A stretch of DNA of 64,000 bases from Warburgia ugandensis (Eukaryota > Streptophyta > Magnoliopsida > Canellales > Canellaceae). Position numbers and translations under genes: made by a program. The stretch covers positions 56,375,136-56,439,135 of the forward strand of contig CP141136.1 of the NCBI GenBank assembly GCA_035236585.1, given 5' to 3'. The notes beneath the pieces are model-generated. The model did no database searches. It saw only the letters and a program-made list of their open reading frames with translations, and was not told the origin of the DNA. Shown here one piece after another: positions 38,501-48,248 of this stretch (its first letter is position 1; each line of letters begins with the position of its first letter).

Positions 38501-41500
38501 ATGATTTCGCTTGACTGCCACAATCACTCTGGCTGACTGCCAAGGATCAGAACTTCAAAAAATTTCAAGCTTACGATTCCAGTCGGCTGTGAAAGAGACA
38601 TTAGCTGACTGCCACTCAAGCAAAGAGGGTTTCAATCTTCTGGCAGAATTCCGGCTGACTTCTCTTGAAGCCAGTCAACTGACAACTTAGAAATTTCGAA
38701 TTTCATCATGCTGCCAGCACAAGCAGTTGATTACCATCTCAAACTAGTAGTCTGTCAGCGTCTATTTGTGACAGGCTGTCACTCCAACAGGAAACTCTGG
38801 ACTCTCAATGTAACTTTTTGGGCTCCAACTGCTAGAATTTGAGTTCTAACAGATCTATTGGGAAGTACACTATAAATTGAAGACTCCTTTAAAGATTTAA
38901 ACAACAATTGACAAGCAATCAAGCAAATCCTTCAAGTAGACACCTCCAAGCTCACTATTTGAGTTCTCTCAATCTTTTTGTAAAATCTTGTCTCTCTCAA
39001 TCTTTATTTGCATAAACTTTAGAGAAAGATTTTCATTCATTCCTTACTTCAGTATTTGAAATATATGTTTCTCTCATCTCTTCTTGGAAGTGTAACCCAA
39101 GTGTTTCTAAAAGGAAGGTGCTTCTGAAAGTGCATCTTTCTTCGATTTGTGACTAGCACAGTGTCAATTGGGGATAAAATCTTGTAGGGATGGTGGAACT
39201 CAAAGTAAGGTTACTTTGAGAGAGTGGAAGTAGGTGCCAAAGTTAGCTGACCAAAACACTATTAAAGAACAGACGGTTGGAAGATTTGACAAAAGTATGG
39301 TAACTTTCTACAGTAGACATGCACATGGGCTAACAAAATCAACTAACTTAACCCAGAACTTCTCTTTTCTTATTCTGTTAAATGCAAAAAACTGGTACAA
39401 GGTTTTTTTCTTTCAGTATTCATTTTGTTTTTGCTTGGTGTTGTACAGAAAATGATATTCCTGCTCCGTACTCCTGCCCCCTACAGTGGTTTCTGGGGCA
39501 TTTATGGTTTGTTGTCTTCATAACGTAAAAGTTAACCAGTTCTGAAGATCGCAACCACTAAATATTCAAAAAGCCACTGCAGGGGGCAGGTATATCATTT
39601 CCCTAGCTGTGATCAAATGAGAATGGATAAGAGGCTTGTCGGATTGACATGAGAGGGTAGGGATGGCTATATTGCTGGAAGCGAACGCCAAGCTAATATG
39701 AAGCATATGGATACAAGTTATGCATTGGAAGGAAAAACAATATCAAAAGAACAATATCAAAAGACTTGTCATAAGACAAAACTTGGATTGGATCTTTTCT
39801 GTTTTTTGGGGATAGAGGGACTTCAACCCCCACAATTTCTTAAGTCGACTGATTTTCCTCTTACTATAAATTTCATTGTTGAAGGTATTGACATGTAGAA
39901 TGGGATTCGATCTTTACTCTCATCCAGTTAATCAGTTCATCAAAAAATCTTTTCAGTATCTTGCTTCTGAAGTTTTCTAATCTTTTATGATAACTAGAAT
40001 TAACTCTAATGTTTTTCACTAATTTCCTTGCAAAGTAATTACACTGTATGGAGTTTAAAAGCAACGCTCTTGCCACACAAGAACTAAGACCAAGTTACAA
40101 TACTCAAAACTGTCTTCTCAGGGAACTAACCCAGAAGATCTGACGGTGTTTGTTTTTCTTGAACAGTAATTACACACTGAAAAAATGGAAACCTTTTTCA
40201 ATAACACACTGTTATGCATGTATCAGATGCACATCAGCAAAACCAAAATTGAAATACTGCAAATCGTGAAATTACCCGTTGTGGCCTCCATGTCCGCCTT
40301 TTGGAAGTAAACGCAATTTCGCAAAAGGCAAATCCAGATCATCATATATCTGCAAAAGGAAAATCACAACAAGGATTGATGGGTAGAATGTTATAGTTTG
40401 ATACACGTGAACAGTACTCATTGAAAGTACATACCACAAGGACTTGATACTGTGGTATCTTGTAATATGAAACCAGTGATCCAACCTTCAAAAATGAGTC
40501 CAAAGGTAAATACATAGACACAGCAATGACTATTGTTAACAATAACACGTATTCATGTCTTTCAGGATGAGTATACTTACAGACTCACCACTTGCATTGA
40601 CTATTGTTAACAATAACACGTATTCATGTCTTTCAGGATGAGTATACTTACAGACTCACCACTTGCATTCATATAAGTTTGTGGTTTTGCAAGCATAACT
40701 GGAACATCTCCTATCCAACCTACAAACAAAAGTCAAAAGAAACAATTAAGAGACACAAATGTAGAAAGACAGGTAAACCCTAATTCTGTTTGCTAAGTCA
40801 TATTCACAGGTGGGCAGGTTCCGCAACACCCAAGTACAATACTAGAAATCCAGTTCACTATGAATCAGGAAGAGAAAACCATCATTCATACTTTTTTGTA
40901 CCATTTTATAGTGACCAACAAATTTCATTCGCTGAAAATGTCCACACAATTAAGGACGCAATTATTTTCTCTTACTTCATTCATAAGGTGCTAAATAAAT
41001 CATATTTTTCCGATAGAAAGAAACCCACAAAGTTAACAGCAAAAGAAGAACCCAAAAAGGAAGGCCGCTAGTAACCAATGTCATTTCAAACTTCCCAGTT
41101 ACACAGATCCATATCCACTTGAAATAAGAACGAACACATTCCTACAGTAGACAGCTGAGAGCTGGTTTTAAATTCTTTAGGAAACCTTAATTTTAATAAC
41201 TATGCTGAGAGTGAATTTTCTTCTGAGACAGACTCCACCTAAATCATTAACAGAGGCTTCTAAAGCAATCAGTTCCTTTTCCTCTTATTTTCCGAGTTAC
41301 AAGATTTCGTTGCTTTCGATGAAGGTGCTTTCTCTTGCAAGTATTTGCCTTAATTGCAACCTAAGAAAGATCACTTTGAAGACAAGATGGAAGATTTTCC
41401 AGAGAGCTAAGATAGCAAGTTCCTTTTCTTTCATTTGAGGAATGTCTCCTTGCTGTAGCAAGTTTCTTATAGACTTATAAATATAATTTTCATATTTCCT

Positions 41501-44500
41501 CAGCCCCTTGCATGTGTTTACTAGATTAGACTGTTAAATAGGAAGGTTTCTCTTTTCATCATTCATCTAGGATTGCACGTTTAGATATTTCCATGATTAA
41601 TATAGGATCTTTTTCATATTATAATAGGATAAGTTTTGGTTTAGATTCTAACATTGTTATTGATTCATTAGTTTAGATTTCATATCATTCATGCTTTCTA
41701 ATCATCATTTAAATCACCAATCCTTCATGTTTGAGGGAAATATACTGCTTACACAACATGCCACATTCTTATGTATTTAGCAAAGCCTGTATTACCAGAC
41801 CCATACTTCTAATCATACAATCACAGGCCTAGAAAATGCATGTTATTATGTGTTTCATATTTCTATAAATGCATGATCTGCAAGTATATGTTTCACAAGT
41901 TCACAAGCATGAGTTTATATTATACGTTTCAATGTCCTAAAGCATGGGTTCAATCCAAGAGAAGCATAAATTTGAATCTCTTATGAGAATCGTGATCACC
42001 ATGAGAGGGTTTGATAGACCTAGGGTGTCAATTTCTGTGGCAAACAACATTCAAAGGGAAATGGAGCTCAGTTTATTGATGGTTGGTGTGAATTACAAAG
42101 GATTTCATGTCAACCCAAGGCTAAAGATCTGATGAATGTAAACAAGTAGGAAGTTAGGAACCGTAGTTCCTACCCTGCACTCCCCACTCCTTTCTTTTCT
42201 CTTCCTCCCCCTCGCCCCCTCCCTATCTTCTCTTTTATCTTCCCTTCTCTTCCAACCTCCTCAACCGTGTATCCTTGATTGCTAACTACCTAATAATCTG
42301 TAATCCTTTCTAAAACAGATTGGATACTAACTGTATATTTGGTATATCCTAACCACTTGACTACATCTCTTCCACAGCTGAATTGTAACCACCTGATCTT
42401 CTGACTACATCTGCTTGGAAAATCTTCTGCCAACAGACCTGTATATGGTTCTGCTTCTTTTGTAACTACCTTATCTTTCTAGAGTAAGTTTGATATATTG
42501 GAGATGTAACAGGGTTCCTAAAGTTGTTCTCATAAGCAAGCACGGACCATACTCTCATTAACATTTTTCACATTCAAAGGTCTTTGCCTTGATCTCCAAG
42601 TGGTGGCTCTTCATTGGCATATCTTATTGAGATTTGGGTATCTTGATCTTCTAGATTTTGTTAGAACTTAACCATTGTGATAGAGAACCACAAGACTTCA
42701 TGACCAATCCCATGGAAGGTTGCATAATAAACTGTATTCATGTTTGTTGGAAAATCCAAGAACTTAAAAAACTAGCAACACCTAAGACTTGAATGGTGTG
42801 TCGGGTAGATCTTTCACAAGAAACCAACAGTTAACATCTCAAAGAATCAAACAGTCATAAGTATAAGAGCTTCTAAGAATTTTTTCCAACAACAGGATAA
42901 ATAAGTAAATCCTGTCCTTGAATTGCCTCTCTTTATGGATCAAGTAATCAAGATTATCCTTTAGGATGTTGAAGCTTGTAAAAGAGAGACACATACATCA
43001 ACCAGGACTTTCCATATGATAAAATTTATATATAAAATGGCAGGAAATATTAACCAAAGCTGGCTCAAGGGATGCATCCAATCATAAGTTCCATTAACTG
43101 AACAACAGATTTTAATGATGGAAGTTTGGCAAATTTGGTCTCAACTTGTATCTCTTTCTTTTCATGCATATATGTCATGAACACAAATATATTGCATTCT
43201 TGTCGTAGTACATATCAAAATGGCCAAAACTGTACACATATCAAAACAGCCAAAACTGTATGTGCACTCATGGGTTGATTGTCTGGAGTAAAGATACAGA
43301 GAATTTTCGTGAGGCAAACCTTTTCCAAATAAAGCTTTGAACTGCATGGTGTTCGCTGATATCCCTTCTGCTTGAGCTACAGTGTCCACCATCTCAAACC
43401 CCACCTGAAAAGAAGCCCAGAAACAGAACTTGATCAAAATGTCAGTAGAAGTACACTTGTTATTGATGCATCAAATATGTCTTTTATGTAGCAAATACAG
43501 CAATAACCCACAAGAGTCAGCAGAATTAAGTTCGGCAGTTCGAAATGTGCTATTCACTCCCAATATTGATAGAAAACATTATGCTGTATGGCTTTGACAA
43601 ATGGAAAGAAAGCAACACCCTACTTATAAATAGCTCGCGGGCTCTATCAGAACAGAAAAAATCCCCGGTATGCGTCTCTGCAGAAATGGTGGTTATAAGG
43701 TACTGACAAATCATTGAACCTCATACTATAATAGATCATACATCTAGTAACCTGCTAAGAAGGTTTCTGTATATTCAACAGTGTGACAGATCTCACTGGG
43801 TTATAGTTTTGAATAACTATTTCCTCACAAAGAAAGAAAACACATCTCACTGGAACACGCGTTTGTTTACAGTCTGATACAAACTTGACACATTCTCTTC
43901 CAGATTAATCTACAAAGGAGGTAACTTTGAGCAATCACTGATGGATAGAATAGCTGCTAGATGCTTGTGGGTCCTCTGGCAAGCATTGTGAAGCTTGACT
44001 TCTAAATCTTGGAAGGATACAAGGCTTGAGCTCTTGTTACTGCCTTTCAGTTTTCTCAGAAAAACTTCATGATTAAGTACTTGTTCCACAAGGCCCTAGA
44101 GCTCAATTTGCAGGTTCATTGTAGTGAAGCCTTTTAAGTAGCATTCAGGTCAGATTCAGTGCGATTCCAGTTCACTGTTAGCCAAAAGCTCAACTTAACC
44201 TGAAGTGAGCTGCATTTTTATTAGATGGATTATGAGTCTTCAAATTTAATCACTTGCTCTATGAAATGAAACTTGACCCCAAAGAGAAAGTTAACTAGGC
44301 TTACAGCTTCTGTGCAGATTTTTGGACATCTGTTGTAGGGAATCCAGAGCAGAAAAGGAAACAACAGATTGGGCTAGAGCAGAAAAGGAAACAACAGATT
44401 GGACTAGGCCTACATTGGTAATTCCTCTCCTTATTATTATGAACACGACGGCAAGTGGTTAGCATGGAACTATGGACTAATTTTGGTTGCAGTTCATGGT

Positions 44501-45983
44501 TGCGTTATAGTTCTGAGCAGGAATTTGAGAAAATAAGCGACTTTTATAAGTTAATGGACAGAATGAGTATAGGAGGATGTTGGTTCGTACTCAAAAGACG
44601 TGATGGGTTTGAAATACTAGATGTATCTCTTATCAATGAGGCATAATCAGATGCAAGTTTCCACCAAGTGGCAACACCCTTCAGTATCAAGTCCCAAGGA
44701 GGAGTCTGCCAGACCTTTACTGATAGAGTTTGCAGGATGAGATTTGGCTTATCATGTAATATGTTTTGGCAATTCTGGACCAACTACTAACACAGAATGT
44801 ACAGGTTCAACTGCTGATTCGTTTACCTCTAAGATCTCAATTGACAATGAAAATACCAATGACACTCCCACCTTATATGAAAATAGAAAATACTTAAGTA
44901 GAATGATGCTTTTTCAACAGACTAAAAGAACAAGAAGAAGTAAAGAAATGTTTCATTTCACTCTCTCAAACGTCTAGCAACAATCAGGTACAACTTTCCA
45001 CCATCCATGAAAAGCATCTAGAAATCCATAAATGGCTTTTGCTAATTTGAGCATAAAAATTAAAAGGCACACAAGTATGCCAAGATGAATGTTAGATAGA
45101 GCACGCACATTTGCTTTCTTAGACCAACGCAAACTACTAACTGCCTTGTCATTGAGTGTATTGAGTCCATGCTCACTACTTTCTGCATATAAAGCTATAG
45201 TTACTGAACAACTGAAATTTTAACGAAAGGATCCAGCTTTTCAATTTCTGGATCTGATCCTGAATGGTTCAGAAGTGCTCAACATTTTCAAATAAAATGG
45301 AAACTTATGAAGTTAAAGACGCCTCTTTTTATGAATAATTTGTCAAATTCTCAAATATTATTTGTAAATCTAGTTACAAAACTAAGTTAAAGATTAAATT
45401 CAAATCCTCGGCTCCATTTCCCAAATTTCCCCTGAACTCCTCCCCAATGTTCTAAACTTTTCAAATATTTCTCTGCCGATTTATTCTCAAGCCACACATA
45501 CTAATATTTTTGAACCAGAACATTGTAATTATGAATAAAACTAGTTTCTGCATTGGTGTGCCAGTCCAAATAAAGTTTGCAGTAGTGAAGAGAATATCAA
45601 AACAACCCATGGGTTCACAGATTGCAGCCAAAAAAAAAAAAAGAAAAAGAAGAAGAAAGAATCATCATTGAATCAAAAACTGCCGAGCCAACTCAGAAAA
45701 CAATGAGAAGAGACAAGAATACAACTTCAATCAATAGAAGATAAAGAAACCATTCAAAAGGGGAAAGAGAAAGACATACGTTGTGTCTAGTACCGTCGTA
45801 TTTCTTGCCAGGGTTGCCAAGCCCAACCAAAAGCCATGGTTTAGGTTTGGAAGGTTCCGTTGAGGCTACGGAAGCAAAAGGGGAATTGTTTGGGGACGAG
45901 ACGCGAGCAACCATTCCAGTTTGACTTGAAATCGTGGAAGAAAACCAGGGGATACGAAGGAAGTTGGTTGATGGGGAGAACAT
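32421..45983 (-). CDS. PTH: Peptidyl-tRNA hydrolase, organellar (whole gene, 8 exons)
   Basis: Bacterial-type Pth releases tRNA from peptidyl-tRNAs that drop off the ribosome; in plants such proteins act in chloroplasts or mitochondria. The exons are 45983-45780, 43404-43320, 40719-40652, 40485-40435, 40349-40276, 32863-32805, 32722-32646 and 32534-32421. They sum to 732 bases, or 243 residues plus stop. All introns are GT-AG and all phases agree. Residues 1-45 are Ser-rich with few acidic residues, a likely transit peptide. Family active-site positions are present: Asn57 in GLGNPG, His67 in TRHN, Met113-Asn114 in TYMNASG, Asp139 in YDDLDLP, His159-Asn160 in GGHGGHNG. The ATG at 45983 was chosen because no in-frame ATG precedes it. 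Introns 2 and 5 contain transposons, and the gene spans 13.6 kb. No lesion is seen in the exons. Confidence 0.94.
32646..32722 (-). CDS. PTH: Peptidyl-tRNA hydrolase, exon 7
   Basis: Encodes residues 182-206 (IGRPPGKMDPASFVLRPF and on), matching the IGRP...VLxxF block of Pth proteins. The acceptor is GTCAAG, preceded by an unusually weak pyrimidine tract. The donor is GTATAA. The exon is 77 bases and keeps the frame with both neighbours. Confidence 0.92.
32805..32863 (-). CDS. PTH: Peptidyl-tRNA hydrolase, exon 6
   Basis: Encodes residues 162-180 (MRNIIDHFKGDREFPRLKI), which correspond to the helix and RLRIG-type strand after the catalytic His-Asn. The acceptor is TTACAG and the donor GTAGGG. 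Split codons at both ends join correctly to exons 5 and 7. Confidence 0.93.
33350..33435 (+). mobile_element. Au-type SINE copy 4, 3' part (in PTH intron 5)
   Basis: Matches the 3' half of the SINE: GCGTACTAAAGACCC, then CTTTGTGGTCCGCCCC, then GGACCCCGC and CCAGGCTGCCCTTTC. The 5' tRNA-like part is absent. Confidence 0.85.
33767..35943 (-). mobile_element. RTE LINE copy C in PTH intron 5, split by a SINE
   Basis: The left end is an imperfect ATC/CTC tail followed by the conserved RTE 3' block (read on the minus strand as ...CCCTAATGGGAATAAAG). RT and C-terminal sequence follows to about 35722. It is then interrupted by the Au SINE 35726-35907 and resumes briefly to about 35943. The RT active site reads FVDD on the minus strand within 34510-34731. 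Many stops are present. It has the same orientation as the host gene. Confidence 0.87.
35726..35907 (+). mobile_element. Au-type SINE copy 5, full length, inside LINE copy C
   Basis: The best full-length SINE here. GGGGAGCCTTGGTGCAACAG is the tRNA-like head, GAGTTCAAGGC the B box and CCTCTTGCAAAATGCAAGG the central block. The end runs through GCGGTCCGCCCC to CCGGGGCTGCCCCCTTTTT. There is no matching direct repeat at its ends; instead about 60 bases of LINE seem to be lost at the insertion point. Confidence 0.93.
36045..37625 (-). mobile_element. RTE LINE copy D in PTH intron 5, internally deleted
   Basis: Starts with the ATCATCATG tail and RTE 3' end. At about 36655 it jumps from C-terminal sequence straight to sequence upstream of RT (compare the continuous copy B). 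It then runs toward the endonuclease region, with GACTCCCTCCATATCTTCC near 37610. Roughly 1.4 kb holding most of RT is missing. Confidence 0.83.
37860..39330 (+). mobile_element. Sirevirus-like Copia LTR in PTH intron 5
   Basis: Starts near TTTTGATGATAACAAAAC, typical of Sirevirus LTR starts. It then has about 18 scattered CAGTCAACTG/GACTGCC-like words (38080-38760). A TATAAATTGA box at 38871-38880 follows, then a TC-rich transcribed-looking region. It ends with a GTGGAAGTAGGTGCC-like segment seen near the end of such LTRs. No coding part and no second LTR were found, so it is a solo or truncated LTR with uncertain ends. Confidence 0.5.
39446..39603. mobile_element. 158-bp MITE-like inverted-repeat element in PTH intron 5
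   Basis: The left end GAAAATGATATTCCTGC plus CCCCTACAGTGG is mirrored by the right end. Read on the minus strand from 39603 this is GGGAAATGATATACCTGCC followed by CCCTGCAGTGG. The left arm has a 13-base extra block repeating CTCCTGC. No target-site duplication is visible. Confidence 0.6.
39604..40275. other. Distal part of PTH intron 5 (near exon 5)
   Basis: Unique-looking AT-rich intron sequence from the donor GTAATT at 40275 leftwards. Short ORFs here have no coding character. Confidence 0.7.
40276..40349 (-). CDS. PTH: Peptidyl-tRNA hydrolase, exon 5
   Basis: Encodes residues 137-160: IYDDLDLPFAKLRL then PKGGHGGHN, with Asp139 and His159-Asn160 of the active site. The acceptor is TTTGCAG and the donor GTAATT, with two bases of the Gly161 codon at the end. 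Confidence 0.95.
40435..40485 (-). CDS. PTH: Peptidyl-tRNA hydrolase, exon 4
   Basis: Encodes residues 120-136 (VGSLVSYYKIPQYQVLV), in phase 0 at both ends. The acceptor is TTTGAAG and the donor GTATGT. Confidence 0.93.
40527..40668. repeat. Perfect 71-bp tandem duplication across the exon 3 splice donor
   Basis: Positions 40527-40597 are identical to 40598-40668. The right-hand unit contains the last bases of exon 3 and its GTAAGT donor. The left-hand unit, further into the intron on the minus strand, repeats the same exon tail and donor. Confidence 0.97.
40652..40719 (-). CDS. PTH: Peptidyl-tRNA hydrolase, exon 3
   Basis: Encodes residues 98-119 (WIGDVPVMLAKPQTYMNASG then ES), including the substrate-binding Met113-Asn114. 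The acceptor is TTTGTAG. The donor is GTAAGT at 40651, the proximal of two identical donors created by the 71-bp duplication. Only the proximal one keeps the frame with exon 4. Confidence 0.95.
40720..43319 (-). other. PTH intron 2
   Basis: A 2.6-kb intron with donor GTTTGC and acceptor TTTGTAG. It contains the Copia LTR fragment at 42135-42511. The remainder is AT-rich without recognisable genes; a 62-residue ORF at 41944-42132 is unexplained but short. Confidence 0.8.
42135..42511 (-). mobile_element. Copia-type LTR fragment in PTH intron 2
   Basis: On the minus strand it starts TGTTACATCTCC and shares ordered blocks with the solo LTR at 62610-63095. These include the AGATTTTC segment, the ATGTAGTCAG and GGTTA words, the purine-rich run and GGAACTACGGTTCCTAACTT. 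The sequence after that (R-U5) is missing, so it is truncated at the low-coordinate end. Confidence 0.75.
43320..43404 (-). CDS. PTH: Peptidyl-tRNA hydrolase, exon 2
   Basis: Encodes residues 69-96, beginning VGFEMVDTVAQAEGI, the continuation of the TRHN-VGF motif at the active site. The acceptor is CTTTTCAG, with one base of Gly97 at the end before donor GTTTGC. Confidence 0.95.
43405..45779 (-). other. PTH intron 1
   Basis: A 2.4-kb intron with donor GTATGT and acceptor TTTTCAG. It contains a perfect-to-near-perfect 30-bp tandem duplication at 44346-44405 and otherwise no recognisable repeat. ORFs at 44455-44977 show no conserved domain. Confidence 0.8.
44346..44405. repeat. 30-bp tandem duplication in PTH intron 1
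   Basis: AGAGCAGAAAAGGAAACAAC plus ten more bases occurs twice in a row, with one base different (GGGCT against GGACT). Confidence 0.95.
45780..45983 (-). CDS. PTH: Peptidyl-tRNA hydrolase, exon 1
   Basis: Encodes residues 1-68. The first 45 form a Ser/Arg-containing presequence starting MFSPSTNFLRIPWF; then comes WLLVGLGNPGKKYDGTRHN, the Pth signature with Asn57 and His67. The ATG at 45983-45981 is the first in frame. The donor GTATGT follows directly after the Asn codon. Confidence 0.95.
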
Positions 45984-46867
45984 GCTGCAACTCGAACCAC
46001 AGAATGGCAACGGAGATGCAAGGAAAGAGCAAAGATTTGAACACCCTTCGGCCCTACCGTGCCCGCTCGTAAACAGTATCTATTCAAGTACAGGTGGCTC
46101 CCGGATGGTTGGCGGTTGAGACCGTTCATCTTCTGGATAGCCGATGCTGTAGATCTAGTATCTGTTTTGTTACATTTTTCTGTTGACTGTCCGAGTTCCC
46201 TGATTAGTATGATTGCATGGGCAGGGATTCATGTGGCAGATGATATTTTCTATTGGAAAATATACAATTAGGACCCATTTATACTTTTCTTTTATTTTAT
46301 ATTTCTCCTAATACGTTCAATGGTCAGCAGTCAAAACGCTTAGAAAAATCAAATGCCCTGTGCATGATTCATCCATAACCGGCCTTAAATGATGGTTTGA
46401 ATCATTATCTAACATCCTTAACATCAAATTCTTACTGTTTGGGTTAACAGGAAAGCGATGGAAATTGATTTTCAAGGGAAAAAAAAACTCGAAAAAAAGT
46501 GTTTCAAATTGAATTTCTAAAAAACAAAAATTTTACGGAATATAAAATTTTTGAGTTTATAGCGTAATTTAATTTGAACGTGTAAAACAGTTCCCATGGA
46601 GATTCTTTATTCCATGGGACTCAATTTTCTGCCAACCAAACGGGAGCAAACTTCGTGTTTGTATATGAAACACCAGTTTTACAAATGGCCTACGTAACAT
46701 TCGAGATCTCTCGAACATGATCCATCTATATGTAGCACAGTAGATGAGAATAGCTTGTTGCATCTGTTCATGGCTCTTGGTACCATTAATTTCAGATACA
46801 ACTTTGACATTCAGCTTATTAATGTTGCCTGTTTTAAAAGGAAAGTTTTGCCGCAATTGTTGATTTG
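45984..46867 (-). promoter_or_regulatory. Upstream region of PTH
   Basis: Expected to hold the 5' UTR and promoter. The 100 bases next to the ATG are GC-richer than the surroundings, fitting a 5' UTR. No single TATA or other element stands out. Confidence 0.3.
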
Positions 46868-47016
46868 CTATTGTATGATTTAGAGGTCACGGATTCAAGG
46901 CATTAAAATAGCATCTTGCAAAATATAAAATAAGACTACATACTATAGGCCTTTTGTAATCCCCCTCTCCCAAATCCCGCATATGTGGGAGCTTTATGCA
47001 CCGGGCTGCCTGTCTT
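46868..47016 (+). mobile_element. Au-type SINE copy 6, 5' truncated
   Basis: Begins at about the B-box region (GAGGTCACGGATTCAAGGC). It includes CATCTTGCAAAATATAA, ACTATAGGCC, a GTAATCCCC variant of the conserved block and ACCGGGCTGCCTGTCTT. Confidence 0.85.
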
Positions 47017-47640
47017 ACGGATGCATGCATAAAGCAAGCGCGCGGTGGGAACTGGGTGTCTTGCCGCATCATACAAGGAGAGGACTGTGCCCTGGAGGAC
47101 AAAGCACACCCGGCTGCAGCCATTAGGCTCAGTGCAATGATTTAACCGTTTCACTCCAATTTTATCTCTCCGAAGAGACAAGTACATTGATTTAATAAAC
47201 AAGCACTAGACCACTTTCCCACAATTAATCTCACATAGATTGGATGATCCTAGCTAGCCTCTTGGCCCTTCCACGTTGGTTTAGGTACTTCTGCTAATGC
47301 TTGATTTAGGCTTAACAGTGTGAGTTTAGCGTGACGCCGAAAGCACGTCGGTCCACTTTCAATGGTCTACATGATTACTAGTATTAATTCCACATATGTT
47401 GCCATATGGGCTTGGAAACAATCCATCAGGACAGAACCTGATTTTACCTTCCGGCTATGTGAGCGGAGCTGGACAGTCCAACTGATCCTAAGGATCTATT
47501 AATAGAGGGAAATGGACCTCATTCAATCATCCGATATAAATCAGTTCAATAGGATCTAGACACCGTCGGTTCCATGGACAAGTCTGAGATCTAATCAGCA
47601 TTTCGGAAATTATAGAAGATGGAAAATCATGCAAATTTAT
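47017..47640. other. Intergenic, no gene recognised
   Basis: No supported coding region or repeat. Confidence 0.5.
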
Positions 47641-47647
47641 CGCATAG

Positions 47648-47760
47648 AACCCCTTCTAGCATAGTGGCACAAGAGGGACCTATCGAGTAAGTCACGGGTT
47701 CGAGGTGCTCATGGGTACGAGTTCAAAATTCACCAAAACAAAGAGAGATAAACTAGAAGA
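47648..47760 (+). mobile_element. tRNA-derived SINE-like sequence, not Au family
   Basis: TAGCATAGTGG (47657-47667) fits a Pol III A box and GGTTCGAGGTG (47697-47707) a B box, about 30 bases apart. The head differs from the Au SINEs in this window. No tRNA cloverleaf with an anticodon arm could be drawn with confidence, so a SINE or tRNA pseudogene is more likely than a working tRNA. Confidence 0.45.
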
Positions 47761-48248
47761 AGTGTATATGAACTTGCTGGTCCGTAGATTATTAGCATTC
47801 ACAATGAAGGTCTCCAGACTAGAAAACAACCTCCAGGTATAGGTTCTATTCATCTTTTTCTAGCTTTGAGAAGAAAATGGTATTCAGAGGTGCACTATGG
47901 ACGGTTCACCATCAGTGGAAAAGAAGGGGCTTCCAATGAATTTATTCTCCTTGACGTTGTTGAAGACCGACAACCACCAGTAAGAAACAGCAAAACTTAG
48001 TCAAGTTAGCCTCATGCTTTCGGTGGACAAGTGTCTCAATCTAGTAATAATATGCTTACCTCAGGCAAGATCTAGCATAAGAGCTCATACAAATTTGGGC
48101 AATAGCAACCGCATTGACATAGACAAAGGACTACAAGTTTGCAAAGTAAGCACACCATTACTTGTAAGAAACAAAAGGTCTCAAGTTAAATAACTTTGGC
48201 CCATCCTCCGGTTCAAGTCTCGGCCTACGAAACTATCGAAAAGGAAGA
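47761..48248. other. Spacer downstream of the unidentified exon
   Basis: No feature supported. Confidence 0.4.

Noticed and set aside
46010..46010. Upstream extension of PTH exon 1 to 46010
   Set aside because: That frame opens at TTG, not ATG. The first in-frame ATG is at 45983 and yields a credible transit peptide.
47657..47730. Functional tRNA gene
   Set aside because: A-box and B-box-like words are present, but no convincing acceptor stem or anticodon arm could be formed.
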